Shown here one piece after another: positions 49,527 through 63,938 of a stretch of 64,000 nt of DNA. Every line of letters starts with the position of its first letter. The first letter of the stretch is position 1. Where the stretch lies: assembly GCF_027596085.1 (NCBI RefSeq), contig NC_072472.1:14535471-14599470 (forward strand), written 5' to 3'. A program made the translations under genes and the position numbers. The stretch comes from Anoplopoma fimbria (taxonomy: Eukaryota; Chordata; Actinopteri; Perciformes; Anoplopomatidae). The notes below the pieces were generated by a model. That model had not been told where the DNA came from. It searched no databases and saw nothing but the letters and a program-made list of their open reading frames with translations.

Positions 49527-51307
49527 ATATTAGCTTTCTGAGTCATATGTTCATTGGACAAAACTCGCAGCTGAAACCGAAGCTAATTCCTATGACAACA
49601 CTTTCAAACGTTTTACAGTAAATGGACCAGTAAGCGTGACAACAAAAGGCTGTTTTGTTCCATTCAGGTTCTGGTGGACTGTCGCTATGGCAAAGCAGAG
49701 AATAAATTTGCAACTTCATAGTACTACACTTTTTTCGTGAGTAATGCTCTTCCTCTCTGGAAGTGAAGTGCCCTATAAAGTCCCCACTGCAGCAGGTGAA
49801 TAAAAGCACCGTGTTTCCTCAGGTATTAATATCCCCCCTGGGAGGGAGCTCTAAACTGGAGACGGATTCAGACAACTGTGGAGGGGATCTTCATTCGGTG
49901 CCGGGCAGTAAATCAACGCTAGAGGCTCAAGGAGGCAGAAACCAGAGAGAGTGATGGCGCTCCATGTGCCCCATCACCCCCAACCCACCCCCATCGGCTG
50001 TAACCTGTTACACTCACCCCAATCCGTTGACTTGTCTTCCCCCTTAATTTACCCTGTTCCCCTCTGCTTTCCTACCTTCCAGCCTTTTCTCAATTACATG
50101 CAAGCCCCCTCTCCGAGTTTCCTCACCCTCTTCATCTCATTCCAGTGCTTCTACCTTAGATTTCATTAAAGTCCTTTGCCTCACCTTTTCCTCCCACCAA
50201 CCCAATCTTCCCAGTTCATCGTTGACAGTTTCTCATTAGACATGCCTCCCAAGATTCCTCCCTCATCCGCTTTTCTCCCCTCATGCTGGCGAATTCCCCA
50301 GAGACGGAGAAAAGGAGGTCATCTTTGCCACAACACAAGTTCACATTTCATTGCCACTGCGTTGGGGCTGCGAGGATTCAGGATTGATGTTTTTATGTTT
50401 TTTTTCACTGGTCCAGACAGTAGCTGTACAGATCAGAATAAACACAAAGAGAGCTAGAGATAGCCAGGTGGAAAGTAAAGAAGAAAAAATCAAATATACT
50501 CTACGGGAGATTATTATAGAGGGACGATAGAGTGTTTCTGTTTCTGTTTTAATAAGGCTAGACCCGGTAATGGGTAAACCCCCGATTTCTCGCTCATTAT
50601 GTAAGGTCGATAAATAAGTAAGCTAGATAAATTATCACCTTACTTAAATCAATAGATTTTGTTTACAAACTTTAGGTTAGCAAGACAAGCTGCATACACA
50701 ACATTGACACAGTTATTATGGAGCATGTGTTAGCAAACATTTGCCTATTTACACATCCAGGATAAGCATTAATCGGAAGCTGTTTATTTTTCCACTTGAC
50801 GAAGAATGTAAGTCTGATATTCACTCTCATTTTTACTATGAAGAGCTTTATTAGTGCGGCTTTAAGATGTAAATGAAATGGGGTACCTCTGGGCAGATGT
50901 TTGCTTGACTGACAGGTGTCTCAGAGTGTTACACTAAACTGAAGTGGTTGTTACTTGCTCACTCCACCTGAGCTGCACCCCGCTTCCCTGTTCAACAACC
51001 GACATGATGGCAGTGCAAAGTAAATGCACCTCAAGGCTTAAGTACTCTAAAACAGTCACAGATTGGATATTTTCTTTCTTTGGTCTAACCTCTAAGATCT
51101 TTTTTCCCCTTTTTTGCAGTCATTACCTGTTTTGTTTATATGTTTCCTGTCATCTGCTTTCATTCGTAATTTGTTTCATCTTTATTAATAATGTCTCCTT
51201 GAACTGCAATGAATTGAAAGAGACAAAAAACGGATGTATTAAGTGTGTGATTCATTAATACTAATGAGTAAAGCATAGACCAGCCGCATCGAGTAGGAGT
51301 GAGCTCT

Positions 51308-51310
<3 letters not shown>

Positions 51311-51398
<88 letters not shown>

Positions 51399-51416
51399 AC
51401 ACACACACACACACAC

Positions 51417-51495
<79 letters not shown>

Positions 51496-51497
51496 CA

Positions 51498-51584
<87 letters not shown>

Positions 51585-51600
51585 ACGCACACACACACAC
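51311..51600. repeat. Compound AC / AGAC / AC array, about 290 bp
   Basis: AC runs to about 51416, a pure AGAC tetranucleotide block covers about 51417-51495, and AC continues to 51600 with a few CACG variants near the end. Confidence 0.97.
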
Positions 51601-52425
51601 CAGGGCCAAAAAACAAAGCAGAATGATGATATTTCCCCTTGCTTAAACTATAAAAGCGGGCAAAGGTCTCCATCTGTTGCCAGTTTAATGCCCCATAATA
51701 AACTCTCGACTCTATCTGTCAATAAGGACTTTATATAGTAACACTGCTTTCATTGGTTTCCATCCTACCTAGGACACTCCTCAATGTCTCACCTCAGCTT
51801 CAATAATGCCTCACCAGGAAGTCTGAGTATAATAGATGTTTTGTACAAATACTTTTTGTTCATATATTGGTTGAAATTTAATGTGGCCACCTGCTGCACG
51901 TCACCATCTGTCACACAGCAAACACAACATCCCATCTGCACGTAAACATGCACAGATGCTCATAAACGAACTGGCTTTCCTTTAACATGCAATCAAATAC
52001 ACATGAAATAAAAATTTTGAACATGTAGTGTAGTCAGAACATCAACTGTTGCAGCACAGTGAACACAATCAGGTTTTTTTTTTATCTATTAGTGAAACTA
52101 GGAAATATAAAAATCCACTTTGATCATCATCTTGATTATTATTAATTATTTTTGATCGATTTTTCAATGAAATAGCTTATGAATTAATGCTGCTTGGAGA
52201 TCAGATATGTAACATTCCCATCAGTGCATGATAGCACAAAGAGGAGTGAGCTCATGAACAGGGTGGGGTAACTTCACCTTGATATCAGACATCCAATCAG
52301 AGACCAGTATACCTGTCCATCTCATGTGCAGCAACAGCTCCATAAACAAAAAACTCCAACCATCCTGGAGAGTGGCCCTGGAAAAACAGCAAGAAGAAGA
52401 GCGGGTTAGTGTCACATCATCCACA

Positions 52426-52562
<137 letters not shown>

Positions 52563-53786
52563 CACACAGAGCCCCCTGGTACCCGAGTGTGTACAGCACA
52601 TAACATAACCGCAATGTCCCATATTTGATTCTGGCCTTGGGTACTTGTTGCATGTCATACCCCTCTCCTTTTTTCTCTCTCTCTCTCTGTCCCATATCTA
52701 CACAATCCTAAATGCCACAATCAAAATCCACAAACACCTCAGCTGTTTTCGGTCCAGCAACTCATAGAGTACATTTTCTTCTTATCTTATCTCCATCTTT
52801 CTGAACAACACAACATTGAGAAACTATTTGCAGCAGCTACACCAACATCTGAACAAGGAAGATTGATTTTCTGCAAATATCAGTGTGCCTGCGTGCCCTT
52901 GTTTGTGACTGTGAGTGTCAGTATGTATTCATGTTTGTCTGCTATGTATTGATTCTGCAACAAGGGAATCAAAGACATGCGGGCAGAAAGCTTTCTAGTG
53001 CACAATTAAAGGTTAGTTTGTGTCACTCAGTAGGTTTACTTGGAGCTTCACCCTCTTGCTAATATTCACTCACTCTTTTCATGTGGGGCAAACGTATGAA
53101 GAACATAAAAGACTGCATGGATGAATTAAATGATGATGGAGAGTAAGAGTAAGAGGGAGAGAGAGACATCAATCATTTGTTCTTTTCAGGGGTTCAGACT
53201 TAAATGGAGCAGGCGAGCGAGAAGAGACAGCAAGGTCTTTCTGGAATTACAATGTCGCTGTTGCTGTGAATGGAAATAATGAGAGTTGTGTCTAAACAAT
53301 TTTTTTTCGTTACCTCCACATTTGCCTGCTTCTTAGCTTCGTCATAAAAGGGAGAGCGTGCGCCAACAATATAATGGGATAAGAATTTGCAAATGATAAG
53401 AGTATGGGTAGAATTGAGTTTGAGTGAATTTACGTGTTTGGACTTTGGAAAATATTGAACAAGGTGTATGTGTGTGTGCGCGTGTGTGTTTTGTTTGTGC
53501 ATGTGTGGGTCTTTGTATGTTTGTCACGCACGTCTGTGTTAGTGTGCATGTTGGAGTGTATGTATAATCAGATTCAGGACCACACCAGTAGAAGGACGGG
53601 GGGATCAAGGGCGTACTTAATATGGAATGGTGCTCTCCATTAGCATGACGGCTAGCTGAAGAGTAACAAAATAGGAGTATCTGAGCGCATCTTATTTGAA
53701 GTGTCTTGTTCCTGGAATTGCAGCAACAAATATTATTTTATAATCAACAGAAAGAGACAATTGAGGATGTTTTTTCCTTCCTAGTA

Positions 53787-54179
53787 GTTTCCAGCTCATC
53801 CATCCATCCATTTTCCGTAACCTGCTTATCCAGTTAAGGGTCGCAGGGGTGCTGGAGCCGATCTCAGCTGTCAATGGGCGAAGGCAGGGTTCACCCTGGA
53901 CAGGTCGCCAGTCTGTCGCAGGGCCGACATATAGAGACAAACAACCATTCACACTCACATCCACACCTACGGGGAATTTAGAGTCTTCAATGCACCTAAG
54001 CTGCATGTCTTTGGACTGTGGGAGGAAGCCGGAGAACCCGGAGAGAAGCCACGCTGACACAGGGAGAACATGCAAACTCCACACAGAAGGTTGTCTAGCC
54101 CGGGAATTGAATCCGGGCCCCTCTTGCTGTGAGGCGACAGTGCTAACCACTACACCACCGTGCAGCGTTTCCAGCTCAT
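53787..54179 (-). mobile_element. Retroposed element with 13-bp target-site duplications
   Basis: GTTTCCAGCTCAT occurs at 53787-53799 and again at 54167-54179. Between them lies a sequence with the familiar teleost words 'catgtctttggactgtggga', 'gagaacatgcaaactccaca' and 'gtgaggcgacagtgctaacc'. The CATC units at the left are a GATG-type 3' tail, so the element reads on the minus strand. It is probably the 3' end of a LINE or a derived SINE; the family name is not certain. The open frames inside are not genes. Confidence 0.85.
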
Positions 54180-55620
54180 GTTCACATTTATTCAGATCCT
54201 TGTGTTAATGCAAGCCGCTTCCCAGTGCAACCTCTGTGTTTACTGGTGAGGCTGAGGTCAAGGACATTTCATCAGCAGCTGTTGTAGGTGGGTAGATATA
54301 TGCAACAGCTAAAACCAGTGAAGAAGCTCTCATAATTGAAAAGAAAATAAGTATTTTCTAAGTTAAAAGCAGCACTGACTCATTTACTTATTCTTTGTGT
54401 TTACAATACGTTTAGGTTTAACTACTCGGAGTGAATTACAATAAAATCCAAATGTTGTTTCTCGACAAATCCACAACACATCATTTAAATCTTACTTTTT
54501 GTTTTCAGCCTGCAACTGGACTGCAATCCAATTCCAAACATAAAATAGGCAAGGTCTGTCCTGGTATCCTATCACTATAAACTGAATCTGCATTCACATC
54601 TAGACTCTGTAGGAAAAAGGAGAAGATTTTGTTATCAGAAGCGTTCTGGTTTCCGTTTGTAATCCAAGTAGAAGCACGTTTCAGAGGGCTTTGGTTGAAA
54701 GCAGGGAAACGCACAGTCTGTGTTGATGGCAAAAAAGAGGCAGAATGCATTGAAATGCAGTTGGTAAAACTACCGGCTATCGCCTATGATTTTGACTTTA
54801 ATTAGTTAAAAAGGATCTTGTAAACTGGCTACTTGTGAAACAATGTGGTCTTACATGTCATATCTCAACTCCAACTCCAGTCTCACATCTAATTGCAAAT
54901 TGGACAGTAAAAAATGAGCAGGCCATGGAAAAGGAAGTCTTGGCCCGGATATCTGCTGGCTACACCGGAAACCCAGAAATATAGATCCTGGCCCCCAGAG
55001 GCTTATCAGTCATCAGACTGATAGCCATTATGTTCAGAGATTGCTGGTATCCTAAGCTGCATCGCCTTTTCAATTCAGTACATCCAGAATGTTGTGGTTT
55101 GTAAAACACAATGGAAATACAAGGCAGAGCTAGAACCAACACCTTTGGAAAAGTTGAGGTGACAGGAAGCTCCAGGTTATGTGTCGTTAAATTCCTGGAT
55201 TGGAAGACAGCTATTAGTTACAGTCCTGTTTCAGATATGTTGAACAGTGATGTGAAAAGAGGTTGCAAAGAGGAATTGTGGCCATAGGAGGTTGAAGACC
55301 ACAAGAGATTATATTGTGACTCAAAGGTCATCATTTTAATCCTTGCACAGAGTAGCACATTTCTTCAGAAGTCATAGATCCCTTCAAAGTGCACTTTAGC
55401 AAGACACTGAAGTCTTTAAATTGGATGAGAGAAAATTCCATAAAAGTAAAGGACAGGGGTACATCTAAAGTGGGGGATCTAATATAACGACTCAGAGATC
55501 TTGTTAGCAGACCTACAGTATTGACATACCAATAAGAAACAAATGGAGGTTCAGACTGAAGAAGCGAACAGCTCGTTTAAAAGTATTCTCTGACATGTGC
55601 AAGCAAGAATCCAAAAACAC
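54180..55620. other. Intergenic DNA without recognised features
   Basis: Only short frames without family motifs are present. No repeat ends or RNA genes were seen. Confidence 0.45.
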
Positions 55621-55626
55621 ACAGTA

Positions 55627-55774
<148 letters not shown>

Positions 55775-55954
55775 GCGGTGTTTGCTAATTACTGACATGA
55801 GGAGTCTCAAGGGGGCAAGGAAAACAGAAAGGCATCCTGGGACCTGTAGTGCCCTCAGGCATCGTTGGACCTACAGTGCTCCCACTTAATCACCGTCGCT
55901 GCCAGCTGGTCACATGATCAGGGAGGAAGTAGGCCATAACAGAGGAGCAGGGGG

Positions 55955-55959
<5 letters not shown>

Positions 55960-56046
<87 letters not shown>
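55960..56046. repeat. TG dinucleotide array (about 43 units)
   Basis: A perfect array in the opposite orientation to its neighbours at 55629 and 56211. Confidence 0.98.
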
Positions 56047-56050
<4 letters not shown>

Positions 56051-56207
56051 AAAATAGAAGGTAAAAATAAGAGACCGTATAAGTATTGTTAGATCTCACA
56101 CACACAAACACATATTTTAATATCTAAATATACGTACACAGACAAACAGGGAGAAGATGCCAAATCTCAGATAAGATGAACAGCCTGAGGATTTAGGAGG
56201 TAGCGCC

Positions 56208-56318
<111 letters not shown>

Positions 56319-59300
56319 TCTTGCTCTCACTCCCTCAGCTGAATCCATTGACATCTCATAAAGATAAGCTGCAACCTGGAATTTATTTTACCATCTCCAT
56401 TTTGTTTATATTTGCATATGTTTTTGAAAAGTGGGACATGTAGATACGAGCTTTTAGAGCTTTTCCTCTTAAGTTCTTGTATCAAAATAAAAACAAGTCT
56501 GTTTTAGATGCTGTCCTCTAACAACACAAATGCGCACAAACAATTTATGCATTCAAATAAGATGGAAACATCCTTCAAATACATCAGACTCCAACAACAA
56601 CAGAGGCCAGAGCTGCAGCTTGTTGTTCTGTACAAACATCTATCATTATGCTGTATGCTGTTTCTTCTGCTTAGTCATCTCTTTCAAATTGTCTTTGTTT
56701 GTGCCAAATTGTATTTCTAAACAAAACAATTTTGACACTGGTGTTAAACTTGGAGTTCATGCAGTGGCTTAGATTGGCTCCAGATGGCAATCTTAATGTA
56801 ATTGGTTCAGAGAATGTGGAACTCAATACTTGTAGTAAAAAACAGGTTACTACAGATTTTGTGATTACAGCAGCTATAATTGATTTTTTTTTTAAAGGCT
56901 GTGGAACACACTGTAAACCCAACACTGCAGTATTATCACTTTATAAAGTTGACACAGCTTTGCCAACATGGAGCAAAAAAAGCATTAATTTAAGATAAAA
57001 TAAGATATAAGATAATCCCATATTAGTACATTGGGGAAATTTGCATTTGCATTGAAATTTCAGTATATGTTTCTGGCAATGGTGAATATAGGTCCAATAT
57101 TCACTCTCTTATAGCTCTGCTCTTGGCCTACAACAACTCCTAAGGGAAATGTCTCTTTAGCTGCTAAATGCTCCATTTTGTTCACCAGCTGGTCCCTTAC
57201 TGTGTCCATCTAAAGTTTAGTGCTGAGCAGGTATGTAGTGTACATGTTTTTTTAGAGTTTGTTTTGCCTTAAACATCTGCCTACTGCTGCCAAAAGAAAC
57301 ACAATGAGAGCAATGGGAGTTAAACAAAATAGTAATGTTGCAGCCAAATAGCTAAACATGAACTGAAATTCACTATAAATCTCCGGAAAGCCGAGGGGAG
57401 TTCATGTGATGATTCTAAGCATCACCACGAGCCACCACTTTCACATTGTCATTCGATTTAGCCGCTTTAACCGCACCCTTCAAAGAGGATACAATACATA
57501 AAGTACAATCTATCATGTTACAGAGCATGAAAATATGTTTCAAAGTTTTAATCAAAACTTATTCCTGACCATTGAACCTGGGAAAGTTAAGAAAGTAGTA
57601 ATGTCAATGTACGTATTTCATTGCTGAATTTGTAAGGAGAGAAAAAAATTGTGTAACAGTGGACACAGACAGAGTTAGACTTTGTAAAGTGATAATGAAG
57701 CAGAATAATAATAAAAAATGATGGGTGATTGTAAAAATACATTTATATCCTCAAATGAAAGAAAAAAAAACTGTTAAAAACTGAAATTTAACTTTTATAA
57801 CCAACTTACAGTTTTGCACTAGTTCTAAAAATATGGCATCAGCAAACACATGATGCTGTGAGTGTCAGAGGTGCCTCATTATCTTCTGGTTTGACAGAAT
57901 CCTGTCCTATTGATCCATTGTCAAATCAGCGGTGTAACCCCATGTTGGTGAGCTGCAGATATAAGGAGGACTCAACCTTCACATTGAGGCTCTGTCCACA
58001 CAGATGAGAATCGATCCACTAATATTTGTTGAATGCATGACACACAACGCACACACTCGCATTTAAAGAAGACATCACATATTCAACAAGCTGCTGGCTA
58101 ATTACCAACTTGATATAAAGGAATGACCTATGGTTCATAGATGCTATAAAGCTTTTAGATAAATCAATTTCAGGGAGACCGGAAAAACAACCCACACATA
58201 AGCTTACACACACTTAGGATCAATATCTAATTTGACAAAGCCGTCACCTTCACCAGATCTGCGGACCAAAGCCAAACGCAAAGTGACCTCCAATCACAGA
58301 GCGGTGAGGGTGACCATATGGCTTGTTTTTTAAGTAGGATGACTTGTTGTAAATATGTTCCTGTTGCTTTCACGGTATATTATGATGAATCAGATAGGTG
58401 CTTCCCCAAGGTTATAGAGGACTAACGCAGGGATCAGATCACATCCAATCCACATCCGATTTGGGTGGATTGGATTATTTTCTATTAACTTTTTCCAATA
58501 ACTATCCACACTGAAGTTTGGGACAATATACAATTTACAACTGCTTCAGCGACTATTAGCCGGATTCTCCTCATCAGTATAAAAGAGGCTATACATGAAC
58601 CATTTAACATCTATTGTAAAAATGTATAAACTATTAATGTAAAAATCCAATACCTCCTCAATTCTACAGAGATTACCTTTTGGTTATGAGGATTTTTTAC
58701 AGCTGAAATGGATATATAATGTTTTGGAAAACAATTCTTCTGTTATTAAATAAGCCCCACATGGAATACCTGTATTGCAGAATGATTGGATTTTGTGAGA
58801 ATTATTGGCTTGATTAAATTTTGCACAGGATTGCCCAGACGGCTCTGTGTGTGCTGCAGCTGACACCGACGGTGTGTGAATCACTAAGTGACTTATCAAG
58901 AACAAAGACATTTTTACAATGCAGTGTCTCAGCAAATGCATGTATTGTTTGAAGCATTTGAAGAAGAAAGTTAGGCTTTAATATTGTGTGTGCATGTGCA
59001 TGTGCGTGTGTGTGTGTTTGTGTGAGTGAGTGCGTGTGTGCAGTATCCCAGCTCTGTTGGCTTTCTCCCTCCTCAGAGCTGCATGGATTTGCATCTCATT
59101 GACAAAGTTTATTAGCTCAAGAGACAACTCTCTCTGTGTGTTACACCACCAGAAAGACTCTAGACGGAACGTTTGATTGCAAAAAGAATCTATATATAAA
59201 ATCAATAAATCATCTATTTATCTTGTTGTTCTCACTACCTCAATTCAAAAGGGAAGGACAGCAAATAATAGAGGAAGTTCTCATCTTGTAGCCTGTCAGT

Positions 59301-59825
59301 CCCTTCTGAGGCTGCACAGTGGTTACAGATGAACAAAGGAAATACATATGTTCAGTTTCGTCTCGACAAAGGCATAAGCATGCAAACATAACACACAAAC
59401 ACACATAAATCCCACAGAAACAAGCCCTGTAGCTATAAAACAGTCAGTCTTCATCTACCATTTGTTTTGGGCATTCAACTGTTGCTGGAGTTTGACAGAT
59501 TAGAGAAACCCCATAGGCCCCGATGATTTATGTGGAGCATTGACCTTGCCAGGTACAGACGGCACACACATGCACTCAGGCACGCACACACAAATACACA
59601 CCCATATACAGTAGGAGCATATGCAAACACATTCAGCCACGTTCCCCCAATATTTGTTATGAGCAGCCATCAAACAAGCTTGTATATCGACTTTGTGCAA
59701 GGTATGTGAGCATTTTGATAACAAACAACCATAAGGGCTGTACGTTGCAGGCCGTAATCTAAACTACCGAAAAAGTTATAGCACGTAACTCCCCATTCAA
59801 CAAAAAATATCTTGTTTTTACACTT
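56319..59825. other. Intergenic DNA; one short LINE-end-like fragment
   Basis: Near 56994-57055 a 'gataagataagatataagat' stretch followed by 'cattggggaaatttgca' resembles the terminal part of a fish LINE. The remainder is AT-rich and shows no gene. Confidence 0.4.
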
Positions 59826-60640
59826 AAAGGTACAAGATCCGAAATTGGGAGCAACTTGATTGCCTCTCAACGGCTCTCAACATGGTGAAGGCGAGCCGGC
59901 GGCTCACAGCGAACGGTGCAAACTACACTCAAAGTGCTGACAGAGACAACAGTGTTTACCTGAGGGGGAACCGGATGATGGGTGCTGCACCTATGCAGCC
60001 ACGCTGTCGGTCAGGACCACAGACCGGTAAAAAGAAGTGCACGTAGTTGTTGTGATGTCACACATTGTTTTTTTTACTGCGGGTTTGAAGCCTTGGGTTC
60101 GACATATTCGCCGTCAACATCTTGGGATTTTGGCGGTCATCATCTTTACTTTTAGCAACCAGTGAACGAAAGTGACCATATATGAACTATAGATTAGTGA
60201 TGTAGAGACTCCCAATACGTGCCTGGTATTGATAGCGACCTGCCAACCACAAGGTAGCCCGCCCTGAAACATACCATGATTTATCGGCTATTTCACTTAA
60301 ATTGGGACCATCATTTACTAAATGAACAACATGCTGTATTGAAGAGGACTTTAAGCTATGGATTGAGACCATAAATTCATGTTTACAATGTTTACTGAGG
60401 TAATAAATCAAGTGAGAAGTAGGTTAATTTTCTCATAGATTTTTACACAATCGGACATATTTTTGCAACCAGAGGAGTCCCCCCTGCTGGCCAGTAGAGA
60501 GAATGCAAGTTTAAGGCAAATTTGCATGCTTTACTTTTCGGAACCGGTAGTTGTCAACTGGTCAAGACACCGTTATCAGCTGTTACCACTGTATGAGAGC
60601 AAAGCAGAGCAGCGGCAATGAGCTAACCAGTGAAGCTTTT
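59826..60640. mobile_element. Longer copy of the dispersed repeat also seen at 24890-25150
   Basis: It shares the ordered words AATTGGGAGCAACTTGATT, CTCTCAACATGG, TTATCAGCTGTTACCACTG and GAGCTAACCAGTG with that locus. About 500 bp inside have no counterpart there. No transposase or reverse-transcriptase frame was seen. Confidence 0.5.
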
Positions 60641-63600
60641 GACAGTAAATCCAAGAACAGTCTAAAAATAGACTTTGGTTCTCAGTATCCAAGCCCACAC
60701 TAACCAAGAATTGTACACAAACTTTAAATCAAAAGTGATTAACATGTGACATGTTTGAATGAAATATGGGTCAAATAATCTCAACTCAGCTCAATTCAAT
60801 TACCATAAACTGAATGAGGATGAATGAGAATAAGCGTGCCCAGTTCTTGTCCCATTGTTCTTTAAACCATAGCCCAATTGCCTTGTCATGGGATTGAATT
60901 CAACTGTTCTGCCTCCATCTCTTTCTCATGCATTCATTCATTCTTTGCCAGGTTCACCAGGGCGATACCAGGCTGGGAAGCAGCTCGCTTTCATCTGCAG
61001 TGGAGCAGAATAGCCATGAAAGGATCTATATCTCTCAAGAAGCAATACAGTGTGTAGAGATCCTGTGTATAACTTGGTTTCTTCCCAAGATATGATTCTG
61101 CAGAAAAAAAACGCCCTTAATCTGTTCATATTGAATGTGTGAAAATAAAAGATATTGGTTGTGGTTTAACTGGATGACAACTCCTGTCACCTGACTTCAC
61201 CTCCTAACACTCATGGAAAGAATGGGGTTTGCATCCTTGCTTTTGCTGAGACAAGGCCTCCAGCATCCAATTATTTCACTCATTTAAATGCCTTCACAGC
61301 AAAACCCTTTCAAAAGCCTGTTCTCTCTTTCTTTGTGTGAGTAGGACGTGATTTCCCTCCTTTATGTCTTTGTAGCCCTTCTTCTCCAGTCACCGCTGCC
61401 TAGAATGCAATTCACATTCTCTAAATGTGCTGCTGCCCCTTCTCTCCTGTTACTCTAATCGGTGTGCCAAATGCCCTGGGACAGATCACAGTTAAAACAG
61501 ATGGAAGAAACTGTCTCAGGGTATCAATAGTAAAAGAGGGAGCAAACCAATCTCCAGGGAAAATGAACTCTCTGAATGATACTCATTCTCCTAAATATAA
61601 TATTCCTGTGGCTGCTGGACATCCCGCTGTGATGGGTCCCTGTGAGGGAAACCCTCTCCCTCATCCACTTATCTCCTTCACTCTTCTTTAGTTCTTAGAA
61701 AATCCTTTTTTGTGTGTTATCATAATCTCATCCTAGCAGATCCATCACTGCCATTGAGACATGTAATGCAGCAAAAGGCCCTTTAAGTGATCTGTAATAG
61801 AGAAAGTTTCTTTGTGTATTACTGTGGAGAATCCAGTTCACCTTTTTTCAGCTTTTTTAAAAAACAAACACAAGTAGGGGGGCACTAAAGTAAAGACACA
61901 GAAAGCCTGTCATTTGGGTTATACAGTTTCCAAACAGCAGACCCATTTATATTTTACTTTTTCTACAATGTGTTGGACATTAACACACCAAGGCTGATAG
62001 GTTCACCCAGGCTAACATTTCTTCATTGTTTTCTTTCTTTGTATCAAAGTTACATCACTTTTTTACTATCTAACTATATACCTCACAGCTTCGTTGTGCT
62101 GATTCTAATCTAATGTCCATGTATGAAATACTGTGTGTTTATCTCAGTTCAGATGACTTAATTGTCCTCCAAGAATAATTATTATTGCAGCAATATAGCT
62201 TAAAAAATGATAATACCACGATAAACTATGAGATCCTATCAGACATTAACAATTTATGTACATTTATATATGTTTTCAAACTATTTTTTGACATAACATG
62301 AATTTAACCCCAACCTTGATTATGTATATCTGTGCTTTTCAGGCAGCAACCAAAATAATGAGTAGAATACCATGATTGTAAATAACGTGTAGATTATCAT
62401 ACTAAGCAATCCATTAATGTATAGTTGTTATTCTGCTTTTAAACATTTTACTTGTTTCTTTTTTTTTTGTTATAAGAATGTACAAACAGTCAGTCCTACC
62501 ATTTAAAGATAAAAAATGCTAAATAAGGTTATGACAACCTTTGGATGTGGACCCATGTGTCTAAAATAAAGTTGAATAGTAATTGTATTAAAAAATATTA
62601 ACAATACAAATAATAAATACATTTATCTGGCTTCTTGGAGCCTTATGATCCCAAGTTAATTCACAGGACCTGTGGACACTGCAGGCGGACCAAGCAGGTG
62701 AAGAAGTCTACCCCCTGTGTGCAGGGAATGTTGGGATGTGGCCCTCTGTGTTATGGCAGACAGGAACCGCTTTCAGGAGAGGCAAAACAAACTTTTTTGA
62801 CAAAAATACAAATCGGCACTTGACGGAAAGAAATGTAATAGTTTTGATCTGTGTTGGCTACTTTTTACCTCCTGATCACAATGGCTTATAAAAACAAATA
62901 AAAGTAAACAAACATTAATGTGCTATGTATGATTTGAATAAATATCTGTTCTATTTCCATTTTGTGTTTCTTTTGTATTTATGGTTATATAACTATGTAT
63001 ACATCCATGTGCATCATTCCAGCATACATATTCTGATAGCCAAGTTTGTGCATTAAAAAAATTATGTAAATTATATAATTGTGTATTACAGTGTAAATAG
63101 GAAACAATGGCTCAGACCTGAGAGGGACATTATTATATTTGGCCTACTGTTTTTGCGGTACTTCTATTTTATGCTAGTTACTTTAATGCTGCTACATTTC
63201 AAAGGGAATTATTGTCAGCTATATTTTACTACACTACATTATTTTAATACCTTAAGAAAGCGTACTTGTTACTTTTTAAATTCAGAGTTTGCATATGAAC
63301 AGTTAAATCCAAATTAATTGTTAAACTAGCCGACAGTATGTAATAGTTAGGATAAGCTCCACCTCAACCAGCTCCAACTTTAAAATGCCACTTTAAAATG
63401 ATGTCTTAACAATAATCCAGTAATATAATAGCCCATTACAACTACACATACAGGGGCTATTTTTTATTCTATTAATTTACTAGTTTGTACCGTTAAACAA
63501 TTTTACTATGTGAACATCAGTACAGACCTACACTACACATAATGATAACGACTTTTTTTTATTTTTGATGTGATAACACAAAAAGCAAGCCAGATTCAGA

Positions 63601-63657
63601 ATAATATTATTTGATATTTCGTGACAAATGAATCACACAGCAGCCTAAACGACATCC
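60641..63657. other. Intergenic DNA preceding the C1q gene
   Basis: This is the 3'-flanking side of the C1q gene. It is AT-rich with only small unsupported frames. A Cys-rich plus-strand frame at 62635-62823 was considered and not accepted. Confidence 0.45.
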
Positions 63658-63938
63658 TTACAGTGGGAAGAGAAGGGTGCCAATGAAGGTGTTGTGGTTA
63701 TCTCCATCGTCATAGAGCGAATGGGTTGATGGGAGAACCAGGTGAATTTTGTCTCCTGCATTCAGCTCCAACACAACAGAGTTGGTGAAGTACTTATAAA
63801 GCATTTCTTCCTTCCACTCCACGTTAAACATGATCCTTTGGTTGTTCTTGTACACATATACACCCATAAGACCTGTGTGATGACCACACATAGTGAATTG
63901 GAAATAGTAGGCCCCTTTGACTGGTGCTGTGAAGAAAC
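63658..63938 (-). CDS. C1q-domain secreted protein, last exon (partial)
   Basis: C1q-domain proteins are extracellular and form trimeric globular heads; teleosts carry a large expansion of short C1q-like and cerebellin-like genes. The exon starts after acceptor CTGTAG (phase 1) and encodes 92 residues before TAA at 63660-63658. It begins GFFTAPVKGAYYFQFTMCGH and ends in the family signature DDGDNHNTFIGTLLFPL; FNVEW and LELNAGDKIHLVL match inner strands of the jelly-roll. The N-terminal part of the domain, any collagen or coiled-coil segment and the signal peptide lie beyond position 64000. Which subfamily it belongs to cannot be told from this exon. Confidence 0.92.

Noticed and set aside
51160..51673. 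Long THTH/VCVC/RQTD-type frames
   Set aside because: Translations of the compound dinucleotide and AGAC array with no stop codons; not genes. The same applies at 52221-52695, 55551-55810, 34220-34716 and 40191-40665.
53692..54208. 152- and 119-codon frames on both strands
   Set aside because: Both lie inside the retroposed element bounded by 13-bp duplications.
62635..62823. Cys-rich plus-strand frame (CGHCRRTKQVKKSTPC)
   Set aside because: The cysteine spacing looked domain-like, but I recognise no family, there is no signal or convincing splice structure, and adjacent DNA is AT-rich non-coding. A translated database search would decide it.
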